A DNA stretch of 64,000 nucleotides from DASZUK01 sp963844575 (lineage in GTDB: Bacteria > Actinomycetota > Acidimicrobiia > Acidimicrobiales > RAAP-2). The position numbers and the translations under genes were made by a program. The notes beneath the pieces were generated by a model that ran no database searches, was not told the origin of the DNA, and saw only the letters and a program-made list of their open reading frames with translations. Every line of letters begins with the position of its first letter. Positions within the stretch are counted from its first letter, which is position 1. The stretch lies in NCBI GenBank assembly GCA_963844575.1, contig CAWJOU010000005.1:3604646-3668645 (forward strand), written 5' to 3'. Below are positions 52,698 through 60,392 of the stretch, in pieces.

Positions 52698-53591
52698 CGG
52701 GGCACTCCGACGAGCGCCGGGGACGGCGCGCCGTCCGCCGACGCCCGGCCCATGTAGGCGAGGACGAGGTCTTCGAGGCTCAGTTGCTCGACCGTCCAGG
52801 TCGGGTCGTGGATGGGCTCGTCGTGGCGGACGATGAGGGTGCGCTGGCGATCGGTGTCGCTCGCCTCGATGACCTCCCAGTCCGACGGTGGCCGCACGCC
52901 GTCGCGCCGAGGGCGCGCACAGCCGATGGTGACTGGCCAGCAGCTCGTCGATCTCCCCGGCTACCTGGACCCGGGAGGCGACGAGCACGACGAGGTAGTC
53001 GCAGACCCGCTCGAGATCGGCGACGAGGTGCGAGGAGAGGACGACGCTCACGTCGTGCTCGACGACGATGGCCATGAGGGCCTGGAGGAACTCCCGACGG
53101 GCCAGCGGGTCGAGGCTGGCGACCGGTTCGTCGAGGATCAGCAGCTCGGGCCGCTTGGCGATGGCCAGGGTGAGGGCCAGCTGGGCCCGCTGGCCACCCG
53201 AGAGCGTGCCGGCCTTCTGGCGCGGGTCGAGCCCGAGTTGCTCGATCCGCTGCTCGGCCAGCGCCTGGTCCCACGTCGGGTTGACCCAGCCCCCGAACCG
53301 CAGGTGATCGGCGACGGACATGGACGCGTAGACCGGCGTGTTCTGGGCGACGAAGCCGACCCGGCCGAGCTGCTCGGCGCCAGCGGCCGGCGTGCCGCCG
53401 AGCACCGTGATGCGGCCGGCGCTCGGTTCGAGCAGGCCGACGGCCAGGTGCAGGAGCGTCGTCTTGCCGGCGCCATTGGGCCCGACGAGGCCGACGACCT
53501 TGCCGGTGGGGACCGACAGGGTGCAGTCGGAGAGGGCGACGCGGCGCCCATAGCGCTTGGTGAGCCCCACGGTCTCGATGGCCGCGCTCAC
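52694..53591 (-). pseudogene. ABC transporter ATP-binding protein (YtrB-like), one frameshift
   Basis: GTG start (overlapping the GntR stop). Walker A GLVGPNGAGKTTLLHLAVGL, signature LSGGQRAQLALTLAIAKRPELLILDEPVASLDPLAR and H-loop SSHLV. Near 52910 the frame breaks after HHRLCAP; the rest follows in the next frame as RPPSDWEVIEASDTDRQRTLIVRHDEP ... LSLEDLVLAYMGRAS and stops at 52694. Apart from the indel the protein is complete, about 299 codons. Confidence 0.8.
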
Positions 53592-53981
53592 GCTACGCCT
53601 TCTTCAGCGGAGGACCGAAAGGTGTCCTGGAACAGCGCCTCGATGCTCTCCTCGTCGAGGCCGGCCCGGCGGGCCTTGGCCAGCCAACCGCAGCAGTGCT
53701 TGGCGGAGCGGCCCGTGGGCGGCGAGCGACCCGTCGCTCAAGGTGGCCGTGACGAAGGTACCGATCCCCGGCCTCGGCGCCACCAGCCCGGCGTGTTCGA
53801 GCTCCTTGTAGGCCTTCAGCACCGTGTTCGGGTTGATCGCCAGGTGCTCGACGACCTCCTTGACCGTCGGGAGCTGATCGCCTTCGTCGAGCAGCCCGAG
53901 CCGGAGGGCCTGGCGCACCTGCCGCACGATCTGTTGATAGGGCGAGACACCCGAGCGGGCGTCCAAGTGGAACTCGATCAC
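53588..53981 (-). pseudogene. GntR-family regulator (YtrA-type), one frameshift
   Basis: GTG start with a GGAGGA site. Winged helix SPYQQIVRQVRQALRLGLLDEGDQLPTVKEVVEHLAINPNTVLKAYKELEHAGLV. Around 53700 one base is gained or lost; the remainder in the next frame is RWLAKARRAGLDEESIEALFQDTFRSS and a stop at 53588 that overlaps the ATPase start (GTGA). YtrA-type GntR proteins repress their own ABC-transporter operon until an envelope signal arrives. A 16-base palindrome lies just upstream. Confidence 0.78.
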
Positions 53982-53995
53982 CGATCCTCCGATTT

Positions 53996-54011
53996 ATCTA
54001 GGAGACTAGAT
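53996..54011. promoter_or_regulatory. Palindrome ATCTAG-GAGA-CTAGAT, candidate YtrA/GntR operator
   Basis: A perfect 6-base inverted repeat with a 4-base centre lies 15 bases before the start of the GntR gene in the only AT-rich stretch nearby. Autorepression from such a site is the rule for YtrA-type operons. Confidence 0.55.
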
Positions 54012-54143
54012 GATTATGTGACATAACTACCGATCAGTCAAGCCCGAGCGCATCGGGCGAACCGGTCGCATCGCCGGCCGATACCCAGCGGTCCCGCACC
54101 TGGGACCCAGCGGACTCTGATCCCGGCCCGCGACGGTGGGGCC

Positions 54144-54665
54144 ATGCTGACGCCCGACCCCCTCGTCCGCACCCCCGCCCGGACGCCCGTCCGCAGCCCG
54201 GTCCACGCGGTCGGTCGACGGCAACGCCTGGCCGTCTGGCTCCGGTACTGCGCCGTCTCCGCGGTCTCGACCGGCACCAGCCTGACGACCCTCGGCGTCC
54301 TCGTCGGCGTGGCCGGTGTCGAGAGGTGGCCAAGTGATCGCCACGCGATCGGCACGATCCCGTCGTTCGAGCTGAACCGCCGTGGGTCTGGGCCCATCAG
54401 GTCGCGGTCCGTCGTCCGCCAGGTCGTCCCGTTCGTGGCCCTGTCGTCGCGGGCTGTTAGTGGAGCGCGGCAGCCCGCACCGCGAATTGGCCCCGGGGCT
54501 GGCACACCGTCGCCGTCGAGACGGCCAACGTCGCCGCGTACGGCGCACTGTGGATCCTCCAGTTCTTCGTCCTCGACCGGCTCCTCTTCGCCCACCGGGA
54601 TTCGCAGGAGGCTCTCAGCTCGGTCGAAGCCGGTTCGCAGGGCGGTCGCGCAGAGTGCGCCCATG
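54144..54665 (+). pseudogene. GtrA-family membrane protein, multiply frameshifted
   Basis: The start LAVWLRYCAVSAVSTGTSLTTLGVLVGVAGV is in one frame. After losses of single C residues near 54333, 54344 and 54381 the pieces read VIA, AIGTIPSFELNRR, WVWAHQ, then RSVVRQVVPFVALS, LLVERGSPHRELAPG and TVAVETANVAAYGALWILQFFVLDRLLFAH in varying frames. This is the GtrA family of small four-helix proteins that flip or bind polyprenyl-phosphate sugars. It leads directly into the GT39 gene, a usual partner. 3' border uncertain. Confidence 0.65.
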
Positions 54666-56882
54666 GCAACGACCCTGGTCCCACCACCTCCCGTCGACGA
54701 GCGGCCGGACCCGCAGCGACCGCCGGCGCCGGCCGGCCCGTCGCCGATCGGCCCGTCGCCATCCGAGGGTGACGGCGGGCGGCAGGCCCGGTGGGTCCTG
54801 CCCGCTCTCGTCGCCCTCCTGACCGTCACCGCCGTCGCCTACCTCTGGGACCTGAGCGCGTCCGGCTACGCCAACAGCTTCTACGCCGCCGCGGTGCAGG
54901 CCGGCACGAAGAGCTGGAAGGCGTTCTTCTTCGGCTCGCTCGACTCGTCCAACTTCATCACCGTCGACAAGTCACCGGCTTCGCTCTGGGTGATGGAGCT
55001 CTCCGGTCGGATCTTCGGGTTCAACAGCTGGAGCCTGCTCGTCCCCCAGGCCCTGGAAGGAGTGGCCGCGGTCGGGCTGGTGTACGCCGCGGTCAAGCGC
55101 TGGTTCGGGCCGGCCGCCGGGCTCGTGGCCGGCGGCGTCCTGGCCTGCACGCCCGTCGCCGCTCTCATGTTCCGGTTCGACAACCCCGACGCCCTGATGG
55201 TGCTGCTCCTCGTCGCCGCCGCCTACGCCATGGTCCGCGCCCTGGAGAAGGCCGGGACCAAGTGGATCGTCGCGGCCGGTGTCTGTCTCGGCTTCGCCTT
55301 CCTGGCCAAGATGCTCCAGGCGTTCACCGTCCTGCCGGCGTTCGCCGTGGTCTACCTCCTGGCCGCGCCCACCCGGCTCCGCCGCCGGCTGTGGCAGCTC
55401 GCGGTCGGGGCAGTCGCCGTCGTCGTCTCCGCCGGGTGGTGGGTGGCGACGGTCGCCCTGTGGCCGGTCGGGTCCCGGCCGATGGTCGACGGCTCTCCGG
55501 ACAACAGCATCCTGAACCTCATCTTCGGCTACAACGGCTTCGGCCGGATCGTCAGCGGCGGCGGGGCCGGTGGCGGTGGGGGCGCCGGGTTCAGCGGGGC
55601 GACCGGCCTGTTCCGACTGTTCAACGACCTGATGGGCGGCCAGGCCTCCTGGCTCTTGCCGGCCGCCCTACTGGCGCTGGTGGCCGGCGTCGTCTGGCGT
55701 GGCCGGGCCCCCCGGACCGACCGCACCCGGGCCGCCCTGCTGCTGTGGGGCGGCTGGCTCGTCGTGACCGGCGCGGTCTTCAGCTTCGGCCAGGGCGTCA
55801 TCCACACCTACTACACCGTCGCCCTGGCCCCAGCCATCGGCGCGCTCGTCGGCATCGGCAGCATCCTCGTCTGGCGCCACCGGGACCGGCTCGCCGCCCG
55901 CCTGCTCGGCGCGGTCGCGGTCGCGACCACCGCGGTCTGGGCCTACGCCCTCCTCGACCGGACCCCCACCTACGCCCCGTGGGTCCGCGTCCTCGTCCTC
56001 GTCGCCGGCGCGCTCGGCACCGTCGCCCTACTCGCCCTCCCCTACGCCGGCGGCGCTCGCCAGCGGTTGGCCGTCGGCGCGTTCGGCCTCGCCGCGGTCG
56101 CCAGCCTCGCCGGACCGATCGCCTACACGCTGACGACTGTGACGACCGCCTACACCGGCAGCGTGCCGTCCGCCGGGCCGGCTGTGACGACCGCAGCCGC
56201 CGGCGGTCCGGGCGGCGGCGGGCCGAGCGGCGGCGGTCCCGGCGGCGGAGCCCTGCCCAGTGGCGGCCCCGGTGGGGGGATCCCCGCGGCTGGTCGCGGC
56301 GGTGCGCGCCCGAGCGGCGGCGGGTTCCCCGGCGGCGCGCGCTCGAACGGCGACGTCCCGACGGGCACTGGCCGGCCCAGCGGTCGGCCGGCGAGTGGCC
56401 GGACCGGCGATGGCCTACCGGGCGGCGGCGGCGGTGCGGGCGGCGGTGCGGGCGGTCCTGGTGGTGCGACGACGAGCGCCGCCCTGACCAAGGCCCTGCA
56501 GTCCGACGCCACCCAGTACCGGTGGACCGCCGCGACGTTCGGATCGCAGTCGGCCGCCACCCTGGAGTTGGCCTCCGGCGAGCCGGTGATGGCCATCGGC
56601 GGGTTCAACGGCGAGGGTGGCAACATCAGCCTGGCCACGTTCGAGTCGTACGTCGCCCAGGGCGAGATCCACTACTTCATCGCCTCCGGCGCCAGTGCCG
56701 GTGGGACCGGTGGCGCCGCGGGTCCCGGTGGGACCGGTGGCGCCGGCGCCCCAGGCGGTCTCGGTGGACCGGGCGGGGTACGCAACTCGGACTCGGCCAT
56801 CACGAAGTGGGTCGAGGCGCATTTCACGGCCAAGACGATCGGCGGACAGACCGTCTACGACCTCACGTCGCCGAAGCGGTGA
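54663..56882 (+). CDS. Membrane-bound glycosyltransferase, GT39/ArnT-like (YkcB type)
   Basis: 739 residues, intact. GT-C features: NSFYAAAVQAGTKSWKAFFFGSLDSSNFITVDKSPASLWVMELSGRIFGFNSWSLLVPQALEG (catalytic-loop Asp and DKSP motif), FRFDNPDALMVLLLVAAAYAMVRALE and about 11 membrane segments up to residue 500. A Gly/Pro/Ser-rich linker (about 515-620) with GGPGGG units precedes a C-terminal soluble domain (ATQYRWTAATFGSQSAATLELASGEPVMAIGGFNGEGGN, IHYFIASG). This family adds sugars from polyprenyl phosphate outside the membrane. A GGTGG-rich loop interrupts the last domain. Confidence 0.88.
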   Translation: MATTLVPPPPVDERPDPQRPPAPAGPSPIGPSPSEGDGGRQARWVLPALVALLTVTAVAYLWDLSASGYANSFYAAAVQAGTKSWKAFFFGSLDSSNFITVDKSPASLWVMELSGRIFGFNSWSLLVPQALEGVAAVGLVYAAVKRWFGPAAGLVAGGVLACTPVAALMFRFDNPDALMVLLLVAAAYAMVRALEKAGTKWIVAAGVCLGFAFLAKMLQAFTVLPAFAVVYLLAAPTRLRRRLWQLAVGAVAVVVSAGWWVATVALWPVGSRPMVDGSPDNSILNLIFGYNGFGRIVSGGGAGGGGGAGFSGATGLFRLFNDLMGGQASWLLPAALLALVAGVVWRGRAPRTDRTRAALLLWGGWLVVTGAVFSFGQGVIHTYYTVALAPAIGALVGIGSILVWRHRDRLAARLLGAVAVATTAVWAYALLDRTPTYAPWVRVLVLVAGALGTVALLALPYAGGARQRLAVGAFGLAAVASLAGPIAYTLTTVTTAYTGSVPSAGPAVTTAAAGGPGGGGPSGGGPGGGALPSGGPGGGIPAAGRGGARPSGGGFPGGARSNGDVPTGTGRPSGRPASGRTGDGLPGGGGGAGGGAGGPGGATTSAALTKALQSDATQYRWTAATFGSQSAATLELASGEPVMAIGGFNGEGGNISLATFESYVAQGEIHYFIASGASAGGTGGAAGPGGTGGAGAPGGLGGPGGVRNSDSAITKWVEAHFTAKTIGGQTVYDLTSPKR

Positions 56883-57405
56883 ACCCGTCCGCGGCCCCCG
56901 ATGGCGTCGGATGCGCCCGGTCCCGCACGAGCACGTACGCCGGGCCGTCGTCCGACGGGTCCGCGGTGTCGAGCCGGCCGGCCCAGACCCGGTGGTAGCC
57001 GGCTCGCTCGAGAGCCCGCCAGGACGCCTGATTGGCCTGTTGGACAGAGACGGCGATCGTCGTCACATCGGCCAGGTCGTCGAAGACGGTGGCGCTGAAC
57101 GCATCGATCATCGCGGTGCCGACTCCCCGGCCACGGACGTCAGCCCGGCCGAGCAGGTAGTCGACGCCAGCCGCCGACCGGGCGAGAGTGGGGACGGCCT
57201 GGCGGACGGCCCGGTCCCACGCCTCGTCGTCGGTCGTCCGGTACCGCTGGATGATCCCGGACGCGACGCCGTCGACCTCGACGACGAAGATCTCGGTCGG
57301 GTCGCCGCCGTCGACGATCGGACCGTACCGGGTCTCGATCGCCTCGGGGGCGGGGTCCTCCCGCCACCATCGGCGGACCTCCGGCTCCGACAGCCAGCCC
57401 GACAA
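56863..57405 (-). CDS. GNAT N-acetyltransferase (aminoglycoside 6'-N-acetyltransferase-like), start unclear
   Basis: From a TTG at 57405 it has 180 residues: LSEPEVRRWWRED, PTEIFVVEVDGVASGIIQRYR, VDYLLGRADVRGRGVGTAMIDAF (acetyl-CoA loop) and ANQASWRALERAGYHRV. The open frame extends upstream as RIDFRRLARSDFEALSGW, which is the normal GNAT first strand, right up to the leuA stop codon at 57490. That stretch has no ATG, GTG or TTG. So the true start is either a CTG near 57486, or it lies in another frame (GTG at 57482) with an indel. AAC(6')-like GNATs acetylate aminoglycosides or small amines. The 3' end overlaps the convergent GT39 gene. Confidence 0.72.
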   Translation of the reverse strand: MSGWLSEPEVRRWWREDPAPEAIETRYGPIVDGGDPTEIFVVEVDGVASGIIQRYRTTDDEAWDRAVRQAVPTLARSAAGVDYLLGRADVRGRGVGTAMIDAFSATVFDDLADVTTIAVSVQQANQASWRALERAGYHRVWAGRLDTADPSDDGPAYVLVRDRAHPTPSGAADGFTASAT

Positions 57406-57489
57406 CGCCTCGAAGTCCGACCGGGCGAGCCGTCGGAAGTCGATACGCGAGAACCCGGGCCGCGGCGCCAGCGGACGCTCACCCAGCGG

Positions 57490-59211
57490 TCACTCCCGGG
57501 CCCGATTGGCCGCGCTGACGACGGCGTTGAGCGACGCGTCGAGGATGCTCGAGTCCATGCCGACGCCCCACCACGTCGAACCGTCCGGACCGGCCGCCTC
57601 GACGTAGGCGACGGCCGACGCGCCGGCCCCGGCGGTCAGCGCATGCTCGCTGTAGTCCTTGACCTCGAAGACCGTCCCGAGCTCCGCGCCGAGGGCGGTG
57701 ACGAGCGCATCGATCGGCCCGTTCCCCTCCCCGCGCACCGTCCGGTGCTGGCCGTCGACAAGCAGCTGGGCGACGACGGTCGTCCGACCGCCGCCGGTCG
57801 TCACCTCGCTGCCGATCAGCCGGACGCCGGCGTCGTCCGACAGGTACGTCTCGCTGAAGACGTCCCACATCTCGCCCGGCCGGATCACCGTCCCGCTGGC
57901 CTCGGTGACCGCCTGGACCTGCTTGGAGAACTCGACCTGCAGCCGGCGCGGCAGGTCGAGCCCGTGCTCGATGTCCATGACGTACGCCACGCCGCCCTTG
58001 CCAGACTGGCTGTTGACCTGGATGATCGCCTCGTACGTCCGGCCGACGTGCTTCGGGTCGATCGGCAGGTACGGCACCTCCCACTGCTCGTAGTCGGCAC
58101 CGAGCGCGGCCATCCCCTTCTTGATGGCGTCCTGGTGGGAGCCGGAGAAGGCGGTGTAGACGAGGTCCCCGGCATACGGGTGGCGCGGGTGGACCGGCAT
58201 CCGGGTGGCGTACTCGGCCACCCGGCGGACCTTCTCGATGTCGCTGAAGTCGAGCGCCGGATCGACGCCCTGGGAGAAGAGGTTCATGGCCAGGGTGACG
58301 ACGTCGACGTTGCCGGTCCGTTCGCCGTTGCCGAACAGCGTCCCCTCGACCCGGTCGACGCCAGCCAGCATGGCCTGCTCGGCCGCGGCCACCGCGGTGC
58401 CGCGATCGTTGTGCGGGTGGACGCTGAGGACGATGCAGTCCCGGTTCCGGATCGTCCGGCCGAACCATTCGAGGACGTCCGCGTAGACGTTCGGCATGTA
58501 CATCTCGACCGTGTTCGGCAGGTTGACGATGAGCGGCCGCTCCGGCGTCGGCTCGATGACGTCCATCACCGCCTCGCAGATCTCGACCGCGAACTCCGGC
58601 TCGGTGCCCATGAAGCTCTCCGGCGAGTACTCGTAGCGGACCTGGGTGCCGGGCACCGTCGCCTCGAACTTCCGGCAAAGCCGCGCCGCGCCGACCGCGA
58701 TCTCGGTGATGCCGGCCCGGTCGAGGCCGAAGACGACCCGGCGCTGCAGCTCCGACGTCGAGTTGTAGAAGTGGACGATCGCCCGGGCAGCACCATGTAG
58801 CGACTCGAACGTCCGCTCGATCAGCTCGTCCCGGCACTGCACGAGGACCTGGATCTCGACGTCATCGGGGATCAACCGCTCCTCGATGATCTGTCGCTGG
58901 AAGTCGTAGTCGGTCTGCGACGCGGAAGGGAACCCGACCTCGATCTCCTTGAACCCGACCTCGACCAGCGTGCGGAAGAGGGCGAGCTTGCGCTCCGGGT
59001 CCATCGGGTCGACGAGCGCCTGGTTGCCGTCACGCAGGTCGACGCTGGCCCATCGCGGTGCCTTCGTCAGCTGCTGGTCCGGCCACGTCCGGTCCGGCAG
59101 CTCCAGCGGCCGGTACGGACGGTAGAGGTGGAACGGCATCGGGGAGACGTCGCAGGGCAGGTCGAACCGGGCGCCGTCCGGTTGGCCATGATCGTGTGGG
59201 GCTGCGCTCAT
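57490..59211 (-). CDS. leuA: 2-isopropylmalate synthase
   Basis: Start at ATG 59211 (MSAAPHDHGQPDG) with an AGGAGGAGGAG ribosome site. 573 residues, the long actinobacterial LeuA type. Seen: RWASVDLRDGNQALVDPMDPERKLALFRTLVEVGFKEIEVGFPSASQTDYDF, metal-binding LSVHPHNDRGTAVAAAE, GNGERTGNVDVVTLAMN, VMDIEHGLDLPRRLQVEFSKQVQ and the C-terminal allosteric domain (VRGEGNGPIDALVTALGAELG). It condenses 2-ketoisovalerate with acetyl-CoA, the first committed step to leucine, and is leucine-inhibited in relatives. Its transcription is governed by the attenuator at 59281-59418. Confidence 0.94.
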   Translation of the reverse strand: MSAAPHDHGQPDGARFDLPCDVSPMPFHLYRPYRPLELPDRTWPDQQLTKAPRWASVDLRDGNQALVDPMDPERKLALFRTLVEVGFKEIEVGFPSASQTDYDFQRQIIEERLIPDDVEIQVLVQCRDELIERTFESLHGAARAIVHFYNSTSELQRRVVFGLDRAGITEIAVGAARLCRKFEATVPGTQVRYEYSPESFMGTEPEFAVEICEAVMDVIEPTPERPLIVNLPNTVEMYMPNVYADVLEWFGRTIRNRDCIVLSVHPHNDRGTAVAAAEQAMLAGVDRVEGTLFGNGERTGNVDVVTLAMNLFSQGVDPALDFSDIEKVRRVAEYATRMPVHPRHPYAGDLVYTAFSGSHQDAIKKGMAALGADYEQWEVPYLPIDPKHVGRTYEAIIQVNSQSGKGGVAYVMDIEHGLDLPRRLQVEFSKQVQAVTEASGTVIRPGEMWDVFSETYLSDDAGVRLIGSEVTTGGGRTTVVAQLLVDGQHRTVRGEGNGPIDALVTALGAELGTVFEVKDYSEHALTAGAGASAVAYVEAAGPDGSTWWGVGMDSSILDASLNAVVSAANRARE

Positions 59212-59280
59212 TTCGCTCTCTCCTCCTCCTCTGATCGCGGCTTCTCTGACTGGCCCGGCACTGATCGGCGATGGGCCAAC

Positions 59281-59311
59281 AAAAAACCCCCTGGCCTTCC
59301 GGCGCAGGAGG
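59281..59311 (-). terminator. Attenuator terminator in the leuA leader
   Basis: Minus strand: outer stem CCTCCTG/CAGGGGG (one wobble), a bulged C, inner stem GCC/GGC closing a GGAA tetraloop, followed at once by TTTTTT. It lies about 70 bases before leuA and downstream of the leader peptide. Confidence 0.82.
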
Positions 59312-59316
59312 TTGCA

Positions 59317-59340
59317 GGCGAACGCGGTGTGGCGTTCGCC
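59317..59340 (-). promoter_or_regulatory. Perfect 9-base hairpin between leader peptide and terminator (leuA)
   Basis: Stem GGCGAACGC/GCGTTCGCC with a 6-base loop, beginning one base after the leader-peptide stop codon. A ribosome at the stop would cover it. Same position as the hairpin at 32026 in the leuB leader. Confidence 0.72.
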
Positions 59341-59341
59341 G

Positions 59342-59380
59342 TCAGGTAAGCAGCAGGTCCGAGGTCGGCACTCCGTACAT
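59342..59380 (-). CDS. leuA leader peptide MYGVPTSDLLLT
   Basis: Twelve codons with three consecutive leucine codons (CTG CTG CTT) near the end, then ACC and TGA. The ATG is nine bases from the -10 box and lacks a ribosome site. Three Leu codons right before the attenuator hairpins are the classical sensor of charged leucyl-tRNA. Confidence 0.85.
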   Translation of the reverse strand: MYGVPTSDLLLT

Positions 59381-59389
59381 AGTGGGTTA

Positions 59390-59418
59390 ATCGTGCCAAA
59401 CGGCGCCGGGCCCGTCAA
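59390..59418 (-). promoter_or_regulatory. Promoter of the leuA leader
   Basis: Minus strand: TTGACG (59413-59418), 17-base spacer, CACGAT (59390-59395), nine bases to the leader ATG. Hexamer, spacing and distance match the leuB leader promoter. The region also contains the divergent promoter of the small membrane protein at 59436. Confidence 0.68.
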
Positions 59419-59435
59419 GGGGTACGGTGGACGCC

Positions 59436-59579
59436 GTGCTTCGCCGACTCCTCCTGCTCGCCGTCCTCGTCGGCGTGGCTGCCGCCGCCCGACAGCTGCT
59501 GCTCGCCCGCAACGGGCCGGGAGCGGTCGGTAGCCCGGACCGCTGGCCGGCGGTCCCCCGCAAGCCGTCCGACAGCTGA
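59436..59579 (+). CDS. Small single-pass membrane protein (47 residues)
   Basis: GTG start preceded by TACGGT and a 7-base gap, the leaderless pattern; an in-frame GTG at 59427 is the alternative. Sequence: LRRLLLLAVLVGVAAAARQLL is a membrane helix, then NGPGAVGSPDRWPAVPRKPSDS. This kind of short actinobacterial protein with a C-terminal WPxVPRKP tail is familiar as an unannotated conserved hypothetical. It is divergent from leuA. Function unknown. Confidence 0.6.
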   Translation: MLRRLLLLAVLVGVAAAARQLLLARNGPGAVGSPDRWPAVPRKPSDS

Positions 59580-59634
59580 CCGCCCGACCGGGCGGCTCCC
59601 GTCGTCGAGGAGGACTGCGCCTCGGAACGTGCCG

Positions 59635-60117
59635 TCAGCTGGCCAGCCGGCCGCGAGGTCGCTCGGTGACCCGCACGTCGACTTCGCACCCCAGGACGTA
59701 GAGCAGGGAGACCAGCTGCCGCATGGACTTGGCGTAGTTCGTGGGATCGAGGAGGCGGTAGAGCTGCGCAGGCGACGTACCCAACCAACGCGCCACCTCA
59801 CGAACCGAGAGCCCGGAAGCCTCGAACCGCTCACAAGCTTCCTGCGTGAGGCGATAAAGGGTCAGCTCTGCCATGTAGGAAGGATCTTCGTTGTACTCAA
59901 GTACGGCGTCCACGTGCACGCTGCCCTCAACACCGGAGGCCAACCGGTACGTGAAGCCTTCTCGTCCCAACTCCGGGTCGACGAACACCTCGGTGATCCG
60001 ATCGTTCGCGGAGGGCCTCGGATCGACCTTGGCGTAGGGCAAGAACAGCGTCCGGCTACGAAGGCGGACCTCGAAAGCCCGCTTACGGTTGTTCGCGATG
60101 ACGCCAAGGATCTTCAC
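59635..60117 (-). CDS. HTH-domain protein, probable antitoxin partner of DUF4160
   Basis: 160 residues. The N-terminal half (KILGVIANNRKRAFEVRLRSRTLFLPYAKVDPRPSANDRITEVFVDPELGREGFTYRLASG) is a DUF2442-like beta domain. The C-terminal half contains a helix-turn-helix (YRLTQEACERFEASGLSVREVARWLGTSPAQLYRLLDP). Its ATG overlaps the stop of the DUF4160 gene (ATGA), the typical spacing of toxin-antitoxin pairs, and the HTH probably binds the palindrome at 60317. Confidence 0.75.
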   Translation of the reverse strand: MKILGVIANNRKRAFEVRLRSRTLFLPYAKVDPRPSANDRITEVFVDPELGREGFTYRLASGVEGSVHVDAVLEYNEDPSYMAELTLYRLTQEACERFEASGLSVREVARWLGTSPAQLYRLLDPTNYAKSMRQLVSLLYVLGCEVDVRVTERPRGRLAS

Positions 60118-60311
60118 AGCTTCTTCTCCCTCACCAGCTCACGTAGCAACCCTTCGATCCGTCCAGACGCCTGACCCTTCATTGGCTGCCACTTGTCGAG
60201 GTCCCACTTAACGACCAGCTTTCCGTCCCGGTACACGTGCACGTGGCGAGGACTGTGGTCACCGATCCACGCGAGGAAGACATAGCCGCCCCGGCGAATC
60301 TTCGACACCAC
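60114..60311 (-). CDS. DUF4160 small protein (toxin-antitoxin-like)
   Basis: 65 residues from GTG (VSKIRRGGYVFLAWIGDHSPRHVHVYRDGKLVVKWDL). The GDHSPRHVHVYRDGK stretch is the DUF4160 hallmark. DUF4160 proteins pair with DUF2442/HTH proteins and are predicted toxin-antitoxin modules; the biochemical activity is unknown to me. A TAACGT box lies next to the start, overlapping the palindromic operator. Confidence 0.82.
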   Translation of the reverse strand: MVSKIRRGGYVFLAWIGDHSPRHVHVYRDGKLVVKWDLDKWQPMKGQASGRIEGLLRELVREKKL

Positions 60312-60316
60312 TAAAC

Positions 60317-60334
60317 GTTACCATATTTGGTAAC
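60317..60334. promoter_or_regulatory. Palindrome GTTACCATATTTGGTAAC, operator of the DUF4160/HTH operon
   Basis: Seven-base perfect arms GTTACCA/TGGTAAC around TATT, six bases before the GTG start and overlapping the probable -10 box. It is AT-rich against a GC-rich background. Autoregulation by the HTH protein is the likely use. Confidence 0.72.
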
Positions 60335-60392
60335 ACTTCATGCTTTCGCCGAGGTCGTCATGTTCGAGCAAGGCGAGGATGTCAAGACGGCG

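Noticed and set aside
57108..57482. Frame starting with GTG at 57482 as the GNAT gene start
   Set aside because: Its translation is unlike any GNAT; the matching frame is the other one. It would only be right if an indel lies near 57400-57480.
59281..59380. T-box riboswitch for leuA
   Set aside because: No T-box motif or specifier stem was seen, while a leader peptide with three Leu codons and hairpins explains the leader fully.
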